64,000 nt of DNA, taken from CAYSUS01 sp964434165 (GTDB lineage Bacteria > Planctomycetota > Planctomycetia > Pirellulales > Thermoguttaceae). Positions 33,008 through 42,840 of this stretch are shown here, in pieces (within the stretch, counting starts at the first letter, position 1; every line of letters begins with the position of its first letter). The position numbers and the translations under genes are program-made. The stretch spans positions 1 to 64,000 of the forward strand of contig CAYSUS010000031.1 in the NCBI GenBank assembly GCA_964434165.1, read 5' to 3'. The notes beneath the pieces were generated by a model. The model was not told the origin of the DNA and ran no database searches. It saw only the letters and a list, made by a program, of their open reading frames with translations.

Positions 33008-36000
33008 ATGATTCGATTCCCGCACATCTTGACGTTGACCCTTCTGGCTTTCCCCGGGCAATCCGCCAAGGCCGACGAGCGCCGCGCCGCCGACGTGATG
33101 GCCATGGACGAGACGAAGCTGCTGGCCCTGGTGCCCCGGCAATGTGCGGGCGTGGCCGTGGCCTGCCCCAAGTGCAAGGCCCACATGACCGAGCTGGGCA
33201 AGCGGTGGACGTGGCGGGTCTCGGAGCCCGACCGGATCGAGTGCCCCGTGTGCGGCACGGTCTATCCCAACGACGCGTACCCCATGGACCGCCGGGCCAC
33301 GTACTTGAACCTCCGCGGGGAGAAGATCACGCTTCCCTGCCACGAGGGCCCCGAGCCCAAGGGGTGCCGCCGCGACAACCGCCATCCCACGCGCTACCAC
33401 TTCCACGCCGAGACCGACAGCCAGAAGTTCCGCTTCACCCATCGGGCGATCGAGGACCTCGCCCGGGCGTATGAAGCCACCGGCAGGCCCGAATATGCGC
33501 GCAAGGCCCTCCTACTGCTCTACGGGTATTCCAAGGTCTATCCGCACTATCTGCTCCATACGGGCCGCGGCGAGAACAACCACTACGTCGGGCCGCGGTT
33601 CCCCTGCCTGGTCGGAGGGCGGCTGAGAAACCAAACGACCGAGCTGCCCTACGGCTGGACCGACGGGCGGCTGACCTCGCTGTGGATGGGCGAGATCGAT
33701 CGCGGCATGCTCTCGGCCTACGAGACGGTCCGCAATACGCCGGCCGCCGAGGCGCTCTCGGAGGAGCTGGGGGTGGACGTGGTCCAGGCGATCGACGACC
33801 GGCTGATCCGGGAGATGGCCGATTTCCTCATGCTCGTCCCCTGGCATCAGCACCTGGCCAACAACCTGGCGGCGTACTTCGGCAGCGTCGCCCGGGCCGG
33901 GCGGCTGATCGAAGAGCCCGAGCTCTGCCACATCACCTACCGCTACGTCAACACGGTGCTGACCGATTACGGCCGGGAGAAGTTCGGCGTGGGCTACTCC
34001 TACGACCTGCACAACGCCGAGGGGACCCAGGGGCACTACGGGGTGAACGACCGCATCTACCGCGTGTTCAAGTCGATCGAGGGCTACTCGGACCCGCCCG
34101 GCTTCACCAGCCGCCTCACCGGCAAGCGCCTCGACCGCGTCAGCCTGGCCAAGGATGTGCCGCTGTTCGATCGCAGCGTCTATGCGCCCGAGGTGTACGC
34201 GCTGCCCAGCGGGCGCAAGAACGCCCTGCACGACACGATGGCCTGGCAGCCGGCCGGCACCCGGGCCTGCGGGATGCGGTTCCCGCCCTTGGAACAGAGC
34301 CGCTGCCGGGCGCTGCCCGGTTTCGGCCACCTCGTGTTGGGCGACGGCCGGGGGGAGGAGCAAACCCAAGTCCAGTTGCACTACTCCTCGGACATGGCCA
34401 ACCATCCCCACCACGACTGCCTGAGCCTGACGTGGTTCGCCCAGGGAAAGGAGCTTTCCGGCGAGATCGGCTACCAGCGCAACAAGCTCCGCGCCTGGTC
34501 GGCCTCGACGCTCGCCCACAACACGGTGGTCGTGGACCGCGCGGAACAGCCGGGGTCGAGGGACATCGGCAACCTCCACTTCTTCATCGCGGGTCTTGCG
34601 GGGCTTAGCGCCGCGCGGGTCGATGGCACGTTCTCGTATGAGCAGTGCGGCGTGACGAAGTATCAGCGGACGGTGGTGCTCAACACGGTCGACCCCGCCA
34701 GGCCCTACTTCATCGACGTGTTCGAAGTGGCCGGCGGATCGGTCCACGACTACACGCTGCACGGCTGCGTGGACGGGGACATGACCGCGCAGGCATCGCA
34801 CGCGCTTCGCACCAGGCCGGGCAAGATGCCGCTGCTGGAAGGGGGCGAGACTTGGGACGACGCCACCGGAAAGGGATCGCTTTACGGCCTGTTTCGCAAC
34901 GTGCGATGGGCGAAACCCCAGGAGGCCGCGCACGTCACGTTCTTCTACAAGGACGAGCCGACCACCGGATCACGGATCCACTTCCCCACCCCCGACGGCG
35001 CGACGCTCTACCTGGCCGAGAGCCCCGCCCTGCGCAAGGCCGGACACTACCGGGATGAGAAGGTCTTCAATTGGTGGATGCCCCATCTGATCCTGCGCCG
35101 CCGCGTCCCGGAAGGCCTCACGAGCGTGTTCGTGGCCGTGGTCGACATGTTCCAAGGCGAGCCGGCCGTGCGATCCGCAAGGCGGCTGCGGACCGGCTCC
35201 AACCGCGCGATCGGGCTGAAGGTCGAGCTGGACGGCCGAGAGGACACCGTGCTCTTCTCGCTCGACGGGCCGCGGACGATGAAGACCGGAGACGTCGAGA
35301 CGGACGGCGTCCTTGCTCTGGTCGCCCGGAGCGGCGGGAAGCGCACGGCCTACCTGGCCGGGGGCACGCGCCTGGCGGCACAAGGCGTCGAGCTCACGTG
35401 CGAGACGGGCGTTTACGAGGGCAAGCTGACCGACTCGCAACGGATCGCAGGCGGCGACTCCTCGGATGCCTTCGTCACCGGTGCGGCGCTTCCCGAGGGG
35501 GAGGCCCTCGAGGGGAGTTGGCTCGTGCTCGCCCACGGCGGCGGCCGAGTGACCCACGGCCACCAGATCGACCGCATCGAGCGCCGCGATGGAGAGACCT
35601 TCATCCACCTCGCGCACGGCCACGGCCTGCGCGTCTTCGGCGGGGCGGCGACCGAGGTCTTCTCCCGCTGGCGGACGTTCCAGGGCGGCGAGGCGTTCAC
35701 GATCCACTCGGCCGTCTCCACCGCGGCCGTGCCGCGGATCGAACTCCCACCAACGGGGACAGGAACCGTTGGTGCGATGCGCCCGTCGGGCCGCTGGGCG
35801 GCAAACGGTGCCAGCCCCCTCGACATGCAGCGGTTCGTCCCCTTCATGGACGAGCTGCGCGTCACGGTCCGCGCGCCTGAGGGCAAGGACGTGTTCTACC
35901 GGCTCGGTGAGCCGGGCCGCTACGGTGATCCGGTTCGTTACGACGGCCCGGTGCTTCTGAAAAGGTCGGCGACGCTCGAGGCGGCCGTCCACGCCCCGCA

Positions 36001-36442
36001 GGAAGTGCTCGCGCCGCGCTTCGTCTCGCAGCGGTTCCAGAAGGCCCTGGAGCCGGTCGCGTCGGTCGAGCCGCAACCCGGCCTGCGATTCCAGGACTAT
36101 GCCCGCGACAAGCCGGGCGAGAAGGGCATCGTGGCGTCGCTGGACATCGGAGGCCGGGACCGCCGCGATTTCGACGGCTACCTCCACGCGCCCCGCGACG
36201 GGATCTACACCTTTTACCTCAGGGCCGGCCGGGGAGCCCTGCTGTGTATCGGCCCGTGGGAGGTGATCGACAGCCGCATGTTCGGCCCCTATCGCGAGTG
36301 GTCGTGCCGGATCGCCCTGAAAGCCGGCTGGCATCCGATCCACGCCGAGTGCCACGGCGACCGTGGGGAGGGGCTTTCGGTGCTATGGTCCGGTCCGGGC
36401 ATGGACAAGCAGCTGCTGCCTCCCGAGACCCTGGGGCATTGA
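33008..36442 (+). CDS. Large secreted heparinase II/III-family protein with PA14 domain
   Basis: 1144 residues. A signal peptide (MIRFPHILTLTLLAFPGQSAKA) precedes a CPKC...CPVC zinc-ribbon-like segment (about 58-83). Residues ~120-370 are an alpha-helical toroid (HRAIEDLARAYEATGRPEYARKALLLL; WHQHLANNLAAYFGS). The heparinase II/III beta-sheet domain follows with MANHPHHDCLSLTWFAQGKELSGEIGY and LAHNTVVVDRAEQ, the conserved His and metal-site patterns. The last ~120 residues (FDGYLHAPRDGIYTFYLRAGRGALLCIG) form a PA14 carbohydrate-binding domain. It should cleave an acidic polysaccharide by beta-elimination; the substrate is unknown. It is long for the family. Confidence 0.85.
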   Translation: MIRFPHILTLTLLAFPGQSAKADERRAADVMAMDETKLLALVPRQCAGVAVACPKCKAHMTELGKRWTWRVSEPDRIECPVCGTVYPNDAYPMDRRATYLNLRGEKITLPCHEGPEPKGCRRDNRHPTRYHFHAETDSQKFRFTHRAIEDLARAYEATGRPEYARKALLLLYGYSKVYPHYLLHTGRGENNHYVGPRFPCLVGGRLRNQTTELPYGWTDGRLTSLWMGEIDRGMLSAYETVRNTPAAEALSEELGVDVVQAIDDRLIREMADFLMLVPWHQHLANNLAAYFGSVARAGRLIEEPELCHITYRYVNTVLTDYGREKFGVGYSYDLHNAEGTQGHYGVNDRIYRVFKSIEGYSDPPGFTSRLTGKRLDRVSLAKDVPLFDRSVYAPEVYALPSGRKNALHDTMAWQPAGTRACGMRFPPLEQSRCRALPGFGHLVLGDGRGEEQTQVQLHYSSDMANHPHHDCLSLTWFAQGKELSGEIGYQRNKLRAWSASTLAHNTVVVDRAEQPGSRDIGNLHFFIAGLAGLSAARVDGTFSYEQCGVTKYQRTVVLNTVDPARPYFIDVFEVAGGSVHDYTLHGCVDGDMTAQASHALRTRPGKMPLLEGGETWDDATGKGSLYGLFRNVRWAKPQEAAHVTFFYKDEPTTGSRIHFPTPDGATLYLAESPALRKAGHYRDEKVFNWWMPHLILRRRVPEGLTSVFVAVVDMFQGEPAVRSARRLRTGSNRAIGLKVELDGREDTVLFSLDGPRTMKTGDVETDGVLALVARSGGKRTAYLAGGTRLAAQGVELTCETGVYEGKLTDSQRIAGGDSSDAFVTGAALPEGEALEGSWLVLAHGGGRVTHGHQIDRIERRDGETFIHLAHGHGLRVFGGAATEVFSRWRTFQGGEAFTIHSAVSTAAVPRIELPPTGTGTVGAMRPSGRWAANGASPLDMQRFVPFMDELRVTVRAPEGKDVFYRLGEPGRYGDPVRYDGPVLLKRSATLEAAVHAPQEVLAPRFVSQRFQKALEPVASVEPQPGLRFQDYARDKPGEKGIVASLDIGGRDRRDFDGYLHAPRDGIYTFYLRAGRGALLCIGPWEVIDSRMFGPYREWSCRIALKAGWHPIHAECHGDRGEGLSVLWSGPGMDKQLLPPETLGH

Positions 36443-36451
36443 CCGGCGGAC

Positions 36452-36468
36452 TGCGACGCTTTGTCGCA
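36452..36468 (+). terminator. Short hairpin after the heparinase-like gene
   Basis: TGCGAC and GTCGCA pair around a 5-nt GCTTT loop, 9 bp after the stop. No U-tract follows; weak candidate. Confidence 0.3.
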
Positions 36469-36634
36469 TGGCGAGGTGCTTCGTACGGCTTGCCCCAGGC
36501 TTGCGACTGGTAGGGGTCGGTTGACGCGGCGCCATCCCTCGCGATGATGAGTGGTTGCCGAGCATCGCCGGCGCAGGACTCCTCGCGCGGAGGAGCGAGA
36601 CGCCGGCCGTTCTCAACCTGCCGAGGAGGAAGCC

Positions 36635-37222
36635 ATGGCCCACGCCCTGCCCGAGTTGCCCTATCCGAAGACCGCGCTTCAGCCGCACATCTCCGAAGAG
36701 ACGCTGGATTATCACCACGGCAAGCACCACGCCAAGTACGTGTCGAACCTCAACGACCTCATCCCCGGCACGGAGTTCGAGAGTCTTCCGCTGGAGGAGA
36801 TCGTCCAGAAGAGCACCGGCAAGATCTTCAACAACGCCGCGCAGGTGTGGAACCACACGTTCTACTGGAACTGCCTCTCGCCCGACGGCGGCGGCGACCC
36901 GACCGGGCCCTTGGCCGAGGCCCTCAACGGGGCGTTCGGCTCGGTCGGCCAGTTCAAAGAGCAGTTCGCGGCCGAGGCGGCCGGGCTGTTCGGCTCCGGC
37001 TGGACGTGGCTGGTCAAGAAGGCCGACGGCGGCCTGGCCATCGAGAACGCGGGCAACGCCGGCACGCCGATCACCGCTTCGGGCGCCACGCCGCTATTGA
37101 CCTGCGACGTTTGGGAGCACGCCTACTACATCGACTACCGCAACGCTCGGCCCAAGTACCTCGAGGCCTTCTGGAGCCTCGTCAACTGGGACTTCGCCGG
37201 CCGGCAGTTCCAGGGCTCGTAG
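36635..37222 (+). CDS. sodB: Superoxide dismutase, Fe type
   Basis: 195 residues, the usual length. GAGGAGGA lies just before the ATG at 36635. The metal ligands are His27 (LDYHHGKHH), His74 (VWNHTFYW), Asp158 and His162 (CDVWEHAYY). Gln70 in NAAQVWNH is the Fe-type second-sphere Gln. It removes superoxide in the cytoplasm; there is no signal peptide. Its presence beside HydE/HydG in the same window suits an anaerobe that meets oxygen at times. A GC hairpin follows. Confidence 0.97.
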   Translation: MAHALPELPYPKTALQPHISEETLDYHHGKHHAKYVSNLNDLIPGTEFESLPLEEIVQKSTGKIFNNAAQVWNHTFYWNCLSPDGGGDPTGPLAEALNGAFGSVGQFKEQFAAEAAGLFGSGWTWLVKKADGGLAIENAGNAGTPITASGATPLLTCDVWEHAYYIDYRNARPKYLEAFWSLVNWDFAGRQFQGS

Positions 37223-37247
37223 CACGGAGTGCCTTGCACGCCCCGCG

Positions 37248-37269
37248 CGACGGAGTGCCCCCTCCGTCG
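37248..37269 (+). terminator. Terminator-like hairpin after sodB
   Basis: CGACGGAG and CTCCGTCG form a perfect 8-bp stem with a 6-nt loop 26 bp past the stop. No U-tract. Confidence 0.4.
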
Positions 37270-37488
37270 ATTCGGCGTCTCGAATGGGTCTTGGGGGACG
37301 AAACGCCCGCCCCGTCCCGCGCGGCGAGTGGCATGGGGGTTCGCAAGGCCCCGAAGCGGCGACCCGCGCCGACCTTTAGACCACTCGCCACGTGGCGAGC
37401 CGCGCCGGGTCGGGCTACACTGGCGCAGGCCGCCGTAGCGCGCGGCCCCATGCCGGTCGTATCCCGCCCTCCCCGGAGCCCCCACGCC

Positions 37489-38820
37489 ATGACGCACGTC
37501 AAACGCATCGCTCTCGCCCTGGCGCTGGCCGCCGCGACCTGCCTCGGCGCTGCTGCCGGCGAGCCCGGACCCTGCGACCTGGAGCGCTTTCTGCCCAACA
37601 GCGGCAACAGCGTCTACCAGCACCAAGGGCTGTTGCGCACCTGGCCCGCCGACGGGCCCAGGGAGCTATGGCGCGCGGAGGTGGGCTTCGGGAAGAGCGC
37701 GGTCGTCGAAGCCCGGGGCCTGGCCTTCACCGCCGCCGAGACCGACGAGAAGCAGTGGGCGCTCTGCCTCGATCCCCACACCGGCAAGACCCGGTGGAGG
37801 CACCTCCTCATCGCCAGGCCCAACAAGCACTTCGAGCGCGGGCCGGTCACCTCGCCCGTGCTCGACGGCGACCGGGCGTACTTCATCCCCTACGCCAACC
37901 ACGAGGGCGACGTCTGGGAGATGCGCTGCCCGATCGTGTGCCTGAAGTCCGACGGCACCGAGCTGTGGCGCGTGGACGAAGGCGTCTGGGCCACCGAGGG
38001 CTCGACGCCCCTGATCCTCGGCGACACCCTCTACGTCGCCGCCGACAACCCGCAGCGCGTGGTGCTCGCGGCCCTGGACAAGATGACGGGCAACCTCCGC
38101 TGGTCCGTGGTCGCCGAGTCGGACAAGCGGCGGGAGCTGGGCGCCCCGGCCTCGCTCACTTACCAGGTCGTCGAGGGGATCCCGCAAGTCGTCGTGGCCA
38201 CCTTCGGCACGCGCGAGGTCCTCGGCGTCCACGCCGAGACCGGCCGGATCATGTGGCGCTACCCGTACCCGGCCGGCATCATCCTGGGGATGATCAGCAC
38301 GCCCGTGGCCGCAGGCGCGCGCCTGTTCGTCTGCGCCGGGGAGGGCAAGGGCCGCGACTTCTCGGCGTGTCTCCAGATGCGTGCGGAGAACGGCAAGATC
38401 GCCTTCAAGGAACTCTACCGCAGCGACGAGCTTCAGAACAACAAGTACAACACGGTGGCCGTCCATGACGGCGCCGTGTTCGGCTTCGGCGGCAACAACC
38501 GGGCCGGGTTCCTGCACTGCACCGACCTGGCCGACGGCCGCCTCTTGTGGCGCGAGGAGGGACGCCAGTGGCCCAACGACCGCAACCTGGTGGTGGCCGA
38601 CGGGCTGATCTTCGCCCTCTCCAAAGACGGCGACCTGGTGATGGCCGAGGCCAGCCGCGAGGGTTACCGCGAACTGGGCCGCGCCCGGCTCGACATCGAG
38701 CTGGGCCGTCCCCAGCAGCCGACGATCGCCAACGGCCGCATGTACCTCCGCGGCGACACGACGGTGCTCTGCCTCGCGGTCGGCGGGGGCGATGCCATCC
38801 GGTCGGGACCGCGACCGTGA
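37489..38820 (+). CDS. Secreted PQQ-type beta-propeller protein (BamB-like fold)
   Basis: 443 residues. The ATG at 37489 starts a signal peptide (MTHVKRIALALALAAATCLGAAAGE). Repeated blades carry the propeller motif ALCLDPHTGKTRWRHLL, VCLKSDGTELWRVDEG, AALDKMTGNLRWSVV, LGVHAETGRIMWRYP and CTDLADGRLLWREE, at least six in all. There are no quinoprotein dehydrogenase active-site motifs and no lipobox, so it is neither a clear alcohol dehydrogenase nor a classic BamB lipoprotein. Such proteins are abundant in planctomycetes with mostly unknown roles. It stands alone; a 9-bp stem hairpin follows. Confidence 0.75.
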   Translation: MTHVKRIALALALAAATCLGAAAGEPGPCDLERFLPNSGNSVYQHQGLLRTWPADGPRELWRAEVGFGKSAVVEARGLAFTAAETDEKQWALCLDPHTGKTRWRHLLIARPNKHFERGPVTSPVLDGDRAYFIPYANHEGDVWEMRCPIVCLKSDGTELWRVDEGVWATEGSTPLILGDTLYVAADNPQRVVLAALDKMTGNLRWSVVAESDKRRELGAPASLTYQVVEGIPQVVVATFGTREVLGVHAETGRIMWRYPYPAGIILGMISTPVAAGARLFVCAGEGKGRDFSACLQMRAENGKIAFKELYRSDELQNNKYNTVAVHDGAVFGFGGNNRAGFLHCTDLADGRLLWREEGRQWPNDRNLVVADGLIFALSKDGDLVMAEASREGYRELGRARLDIELGRPQQPTIANGRMYLRGDTTVLCLAVGGGDAIRSGPRP

Positions 38821-39238
38821 GGGAGCCGCCATCGCCGCGTGCAGCCCCTATTTGGACATTCACGCCAGGCAGAGCCTCCCCCGCGGCGCGCTTCCGGGTG
38901 GAGCCTGGAAGCGCGTGAACTGGATCCGCTGGGGGGAGTCGTTGCGTCCAGGGGTGATCGTATTCCGTCCGTTGTGATGGGGCCACCCGTCGCGGCAAGG
39001 CGGCGGCCAGAATGGGTGGCCTGCTTCCGCCCCTTGCGGCAGGCCCGTGCCTGCTCCCCCTCTTCGGCAAGGGCCGTACCGGCTGAAACGCACGCCCAGA
39101 CGCTGGCGTCGGAGCGGGGCAGGAGGCTAAAATGGGGAGCTATTGACGGTCAGATCAACTGAATCTGGATCGTCTCCACGTCATGACAAATGAAGTGTCT
39201 CCGCAAGAGGGGGTGTTCTGCTCCCGGGGGGGGAACGC
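38821..39238. other. Intergenic region with terminator-like hairpin
   Basis: 418 bp without a gene. It holds the hairpin at 38887-38915 and, just before 39239, a G-rich Shine-Dalgarno tract (CGGGGGGGGAACGC). Nothing else was recognised. Confidence 0.5.
38887..38915 (+). terminator. Terminator-like hairpin
   Basis: CGCGCTTCC and GGAAGCGCG form a perfect 9-bp stem with an 11-nt loop, 66 bp after the propeller gene's stop. Confidence 0.4.
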
Positions 39239-41816
39239 ATGTCGAAGCGCTTTGGGCAACCCGTCTCGTTGCTCCTGATCGCTCTGTTGGGCGCGAGCTT
39301 TATTCCTGCCGCGTCGGCGGCGCCGTTCGAAGTGCTGATCGACGTCGGTCCGCCGCCCCCCGGAGGACAGCTCGAACCGGGGGCCGTCGCCTCCGGAGGA
39401 TTCGGCAACAACACTAACGGCCAGAATCTGACCGCCCAGGGCCTCGTTACTCCCGGCGGCGACCCGTTCATCCTGGCCATCGACAACGTTGATGCATTCG
39501 GCAGCACGGCGGGCGGGATCGACTGGCGCGACCGGGGCGATGCCGGAACCGACCCCCTCGTGCGACTGGCCGAGGACTTCATCAAGAACAACTCGGGCGT
39601 GATCCGCGTGACGCTCGAGGGCCTGCCCACCGGATGGTACGACGCCACGAGCTTCCACATCGATCCGGACAACTCGCAGAGCGAGCAGATCGATGTCCTC
39701 GTCAACGACGGCTCAAGCGGATCGTACCGCAACACGGGCGGGCTGGGCGACGCGTCGTTCCCGGGCCATCCGGCCAATTCCGGCGCTCCCGGGGTCGGCG
39801 GGTTGACCACGGCCATCGTGCAGGGCAAATCGGCCGACTTCACGTTCTACGCCACCGGTGTCGATCCGGTGCAGATCGTGTTCGACGCTTCCGACGCCGC
39901 GATCGACGATGAAGCGCCTTTGGCCGGTCTGACTATCCAGCCCGGCACGGCCGCGCCGCCGACGTTCTCCGCTTCGCTGGACATCGGCGCGAACGGTCAG
40001 CGGATCGAGCCGGGCTTCGTGGGCGCACGTGGGGCGGACAACAACGCCGAGAGTACGGCCCTTCCGCTGAGCCGCGTCACGGCCACCTCCGGCGAGGTAT
40101 TCAGCGTGGAGACCTCGGCGGTCGATTGGCGCGACCGCGGCACCTCGTCAAGCACCGACCCGCTGGTCCGCGTCGGGGAGGACTTCGTCAAGCAGGACGC
40201 CGGCCAGATCGCCGTCACGCTGGGCGACCTGCCGGCGGGCTACTACGACGTGACCAGCTACCACCTCGATCCGGACAACTCGCAGAGCGAGAACATCAAG
40301 GTGCTGGTCGATGGGGCCCTGGTCCACGCCACGGCCGACGCGTCCTACTCCGGCAGTCTCGGCGTGGACGGCCTGACCACGGCGGTGGTCCAGGAGCACA
40401 GCACGGGTTTCTGGATCCAGTCGAACGGCGTCGATCCGGTGGTCATCGAGTACGATGCGCAGGGCGCGGAGGATACGGAGACGCCGCTCGGCGGCCTGGA
40501 GATCACCGCCGGCAGCGCGCCGCCGTCGGGGTTCGCCGCCCGACTGGACATCGGCCCCGGCAGTCAGCGTACGGAGCCGGGATATTCCAGCGTAGGCTTC
40601 GTGGGACACAACACGAACGGCCAGGCGCTCGGCGTCACCGCCATTCGCGCCACCTCCGGCGAGGTATTCAGCGTGGAGACCTCGGCGGTCGATTGGCGCG
40701 ATCGCGGCGCCTCGTCAAGCACCGACCCGCTGGTCCGCGTCGGGGAGGACTTCGTCAAGCAGGANNNNNNNNNNNNNNNNNNNNNNNNNNNNNNNNNNNN
40801 NNNNNNNNNNNNNNNNNNNNNNNNNNNNNNNNNNNNNNNNNNNNNNNNNNNNNNNNNNNNNNNNGGGCTACTACGACGTGACCAGCTACCACCTCGATCC
40901 GGACAACTCGCAGAGCGAGCAGATCAAGGTCTTCGTCAACGGGGCGATAGCACCCGTGGTGGGCGACGCATCGTTCCCCGGCGGAGACTCGGGCGCGCCG
41001 GGCGTGGGGGGCCTGACCACGTCGATCGTCCAGAGCAAGGCGATCACGTTCGGGTTCCTGTCCAACGGCGTCGATCCCGTGTTGATTCAGTACGACGGCT
41101 CGACGGCCTCCGACGCCGAGGTACCCCTGAACGCGATCGATCTGGTTGCCGGCTCGGCCCCGCGGTTCTCGGCGTCTATCGACCTCGGGCCCAACTCGCA
41201 GCGGATCGAGCCCGGCTTCGCGGGGCTGGGCACCGCCGCGACCAACAGCAACGGCGTCGTCCTGGCGGCCACCGAGGTGCTGTCTCTTTCGGGCGACGTA
41301 TTCACCGTCGAGACAACCGGCGTGGACTGGCGCGACCGGGGCGATTCCAGCTCGGCGGACGCATTGGCCCGGCTGGGTGAAGACTTCGTCAAAAGCAACG
41401 CGGGCAACATCACGGTGACGCTGGGCGACCTCCCGCAGGGCTGGTACAACGTGACCAGCTACCACCTCGACCCCGACTTCGATCAGAGCGCGCAGATCGA
41501 GATTTACGTGACCGACACCTCCGGCGACGACGTGCTCCAGGAAGTGACGGGGAACGCCGGTTTCGACGTCGGCGGCGTGGACAGTATCACCACGGAGTTG
41601 ATGGAGCTAACCAGCGCCACCTTCATGGTCAAGTCCAACGGCCTCGACGACGTGCTGATCCGCTTCAACGGCACGGGGAGCGACACGGAGACGCCGCTGA
41701 ACGGACTGGTGATCCAGCGCTGGGTCCCCGAGCCCCATTGCTGGCTGCTCTTGGCCCTCGGCGCGCTGGCCCTTCTGCCGCCGATCATCCGCCGTCGCCG
41801 GGTCGCGAGGGGGTGA
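39239..41816 (+). CDS. Secreted four-repeat protein with PEP-CTERM sorting signal (interrupted by assembly gap)
   Basis: One gene split by the N run at 40765-40864. It starts with a signal peptide (MSKRFGQPVSLLLIALLGASFIPAASA). Four tandem units of about 190-210 residues follow, each containing LDIG...QRxEPGF, a VDWRDRG motif, DPLVRxxEDFVK, a YYDVTSYHLDPDNSQSE core and a GVDPVxIxYD end. The C-terminus VPEPHCWLLLALGALALL plus Arg-rich tail is a PEP-CTERM signal, processed by an exosortase system in exopolysaccharide-producing bacteria. With the gap taken as 100 the two halves are out of frame; with 39 bases, as the previous repeat predicts, they join in frame. The repeat resembles a beta-sandwich adhesin-like module; function unknown. 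Confidence 0.82.
40077..40198 (+). repeat. Near-identical repeat segment inside the PEP-CTERM gene (unit 2)
   Basis: The ~117 bp from GCCACCTCCGGCGAGG (40082) to AAGCAGGA match 40649-40764 with two mismatches, far closer than the rest of the units. Recent duplication or gene conversion is likely. Confidence 0.8.
40649..40764 (+). repeat. Near-identical repeat segment (unit 3), ends at the assembly gap
   Basis: Second copy of the segment at 40082-40198. It runs straight into the Ns, so the assembly probably broke on this repeat. Confidence 0.8.
40765..40864. other. Assembly gap of exactly 100 Ns
   Basis: The round length marks a scaffold gap of unspecified size. Homology to the previous repeat unit predicts 39 missing bases, which also restores the reading frame; 39 plus whole repeat units (about 567-573 bp) is equally allowed. 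Confidence 0.9.
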
Positions 41817-42178
41817 CCTGGTTCGTCGGCGGTGCCCGAACTGCGCGGGGATGCGCCCGCGGGCCACCCAGCCCTTCACGCGGAGCGCCCCAACGCGGCG
41901 GTGCAGATCGAGGCCGCGCGTCAAGGAACGCCGGCCCGAGTTGAAGGGAATGCTGCCTGGACCCGCCCCAGGAAGCGGCCGACCGCGACCAGCCTGCCCT
42001 CGTGCTGCCCCAAGGGCGCAAACAGGTGGCGCGCTGACCGGCTCGCGCATCGCTGAATTCCCGTGGACGATCCTGGCAGCCAACAGAGGGCAGGGCCCTT
42101 TCGCGCGAAGCTCCCTTCTGGCCGCCTGGGCACAAGGATCCTGCCTCCTCTTCCCGGAAACGCGCAAGGTGATTCAGG
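41817..42178. other. Intergenic region with repeat family 2 copy
   Basis: 362 bp between convergent genes. Its right third is copy B of dispersed repeat family 2; nothing was recognised in the rest. Confidence 0.5.
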
Positions 42179-42186
42179 TCAGCCTG
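42070..42186. repeat. Dispersed repeat family 2, copy B
   Basis: About 117 bp aligned by eye with 8901-9014. It contains the conserved GCGAAGCTCCCTTCTGGCCGC core and overlaps the last codons of the small gene at 42179. Confidence 0.55.
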
Positions 42187-42553
42187 TCTCTTCGTGCAGC
42201 CACGACAGGGCACTTTCCCTCGACGTGAAGCACTTCATCCACACTCCGCGATTCCGCCCTGAGGTCTCAAGGAACTGCTCATCGGAACCCAAGGAACGAA
42301 CGACGACCGCGAACTTCGCCAGCCGCAACGCCTTGTCCTGCGAAACAGCCGCGTTGTGTTCGGCGGTCGTCCAAAGGGACGGCAGCCGCGCAAGCGCCGA
42401 TGCATCGACAAGCACCTTCCTGAGGGCACTCCGGGACACCGCTTCTGCCACCACCTTCCTCTGGCTGATCAGATCTCCCTCCGTGACATCGCCCAGCGAA
42501 TAGGTGACCTGCAGAATCCCTTGATCCTCCAGGACGCAGATGTCGATTGCCAT
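42179..42553 (-). CDS. Small protein, STAS/SpoIIAA-like
   Basis: 124 residues. The pattern MAIDICVLEDQGILQVTYSLGDVTEGDLISQRKVVAEAV... KVLVDASALARLPS ... LRLAKFAVVVRS alternates beta-strands and helices as in the STAS/SEC14-like SpoIIAA fold; the strand-loop VLVDASAL is where STAS proteins carry their regulatory Ser. No signal peptide. Its 3' end lies in a copy of dispersed repeat family 2, so the last few codons may have been altered by the repeat. The partner and role are unknown. Confidence 0.6.
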   Translation of the reverse strand: MAIDICVLEDQGILQVTYSLGDVTEGDLISQRKVVAEAVSRSALRKVLVDASALARLPSLWTTAEHNAAVSQDKALRLAKFAVVVRSLGSDEQFLETSGRNRGVWMKCFTSRESALSWLHEETG

Positions 42554-42840
42554 GCTGCCACCCGGCTTCCAGCGTTCTCAGCGAATCTTCCCTCGGCAGG
42601 CGCTCATCGTAACGCGCGAGTGACCGCCTCACCAGCGCCCGGCTTCCCGGCGGGAAATGGAGGCTGGCGGTGCCCGCCGGCACCTTCGTTCTCGCGCGCC
42701 GCCGCGCCCCCGCTTCGGAGCCTGGGAGCCGGGGAGGACAAGTTCCACCGAGCGGGCCGCAAGAAACGAAGCCGGCGCGGGCGTCTTTCGAACGACCCGC
42801 GCCGGGGGAAGGCAATGCGTCGCCAGGCGGCCCCGCCCGG

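Noticed and set aside
32583..33011. 142-codon plus-strand frame before the heparinase-like gene
   Set aside because: Composition is Arg/Pro-rich and irregular; it runs into the heparinase start without coupling signals. The opposite-strand frame looks slightly more coding but also remains uncalled.
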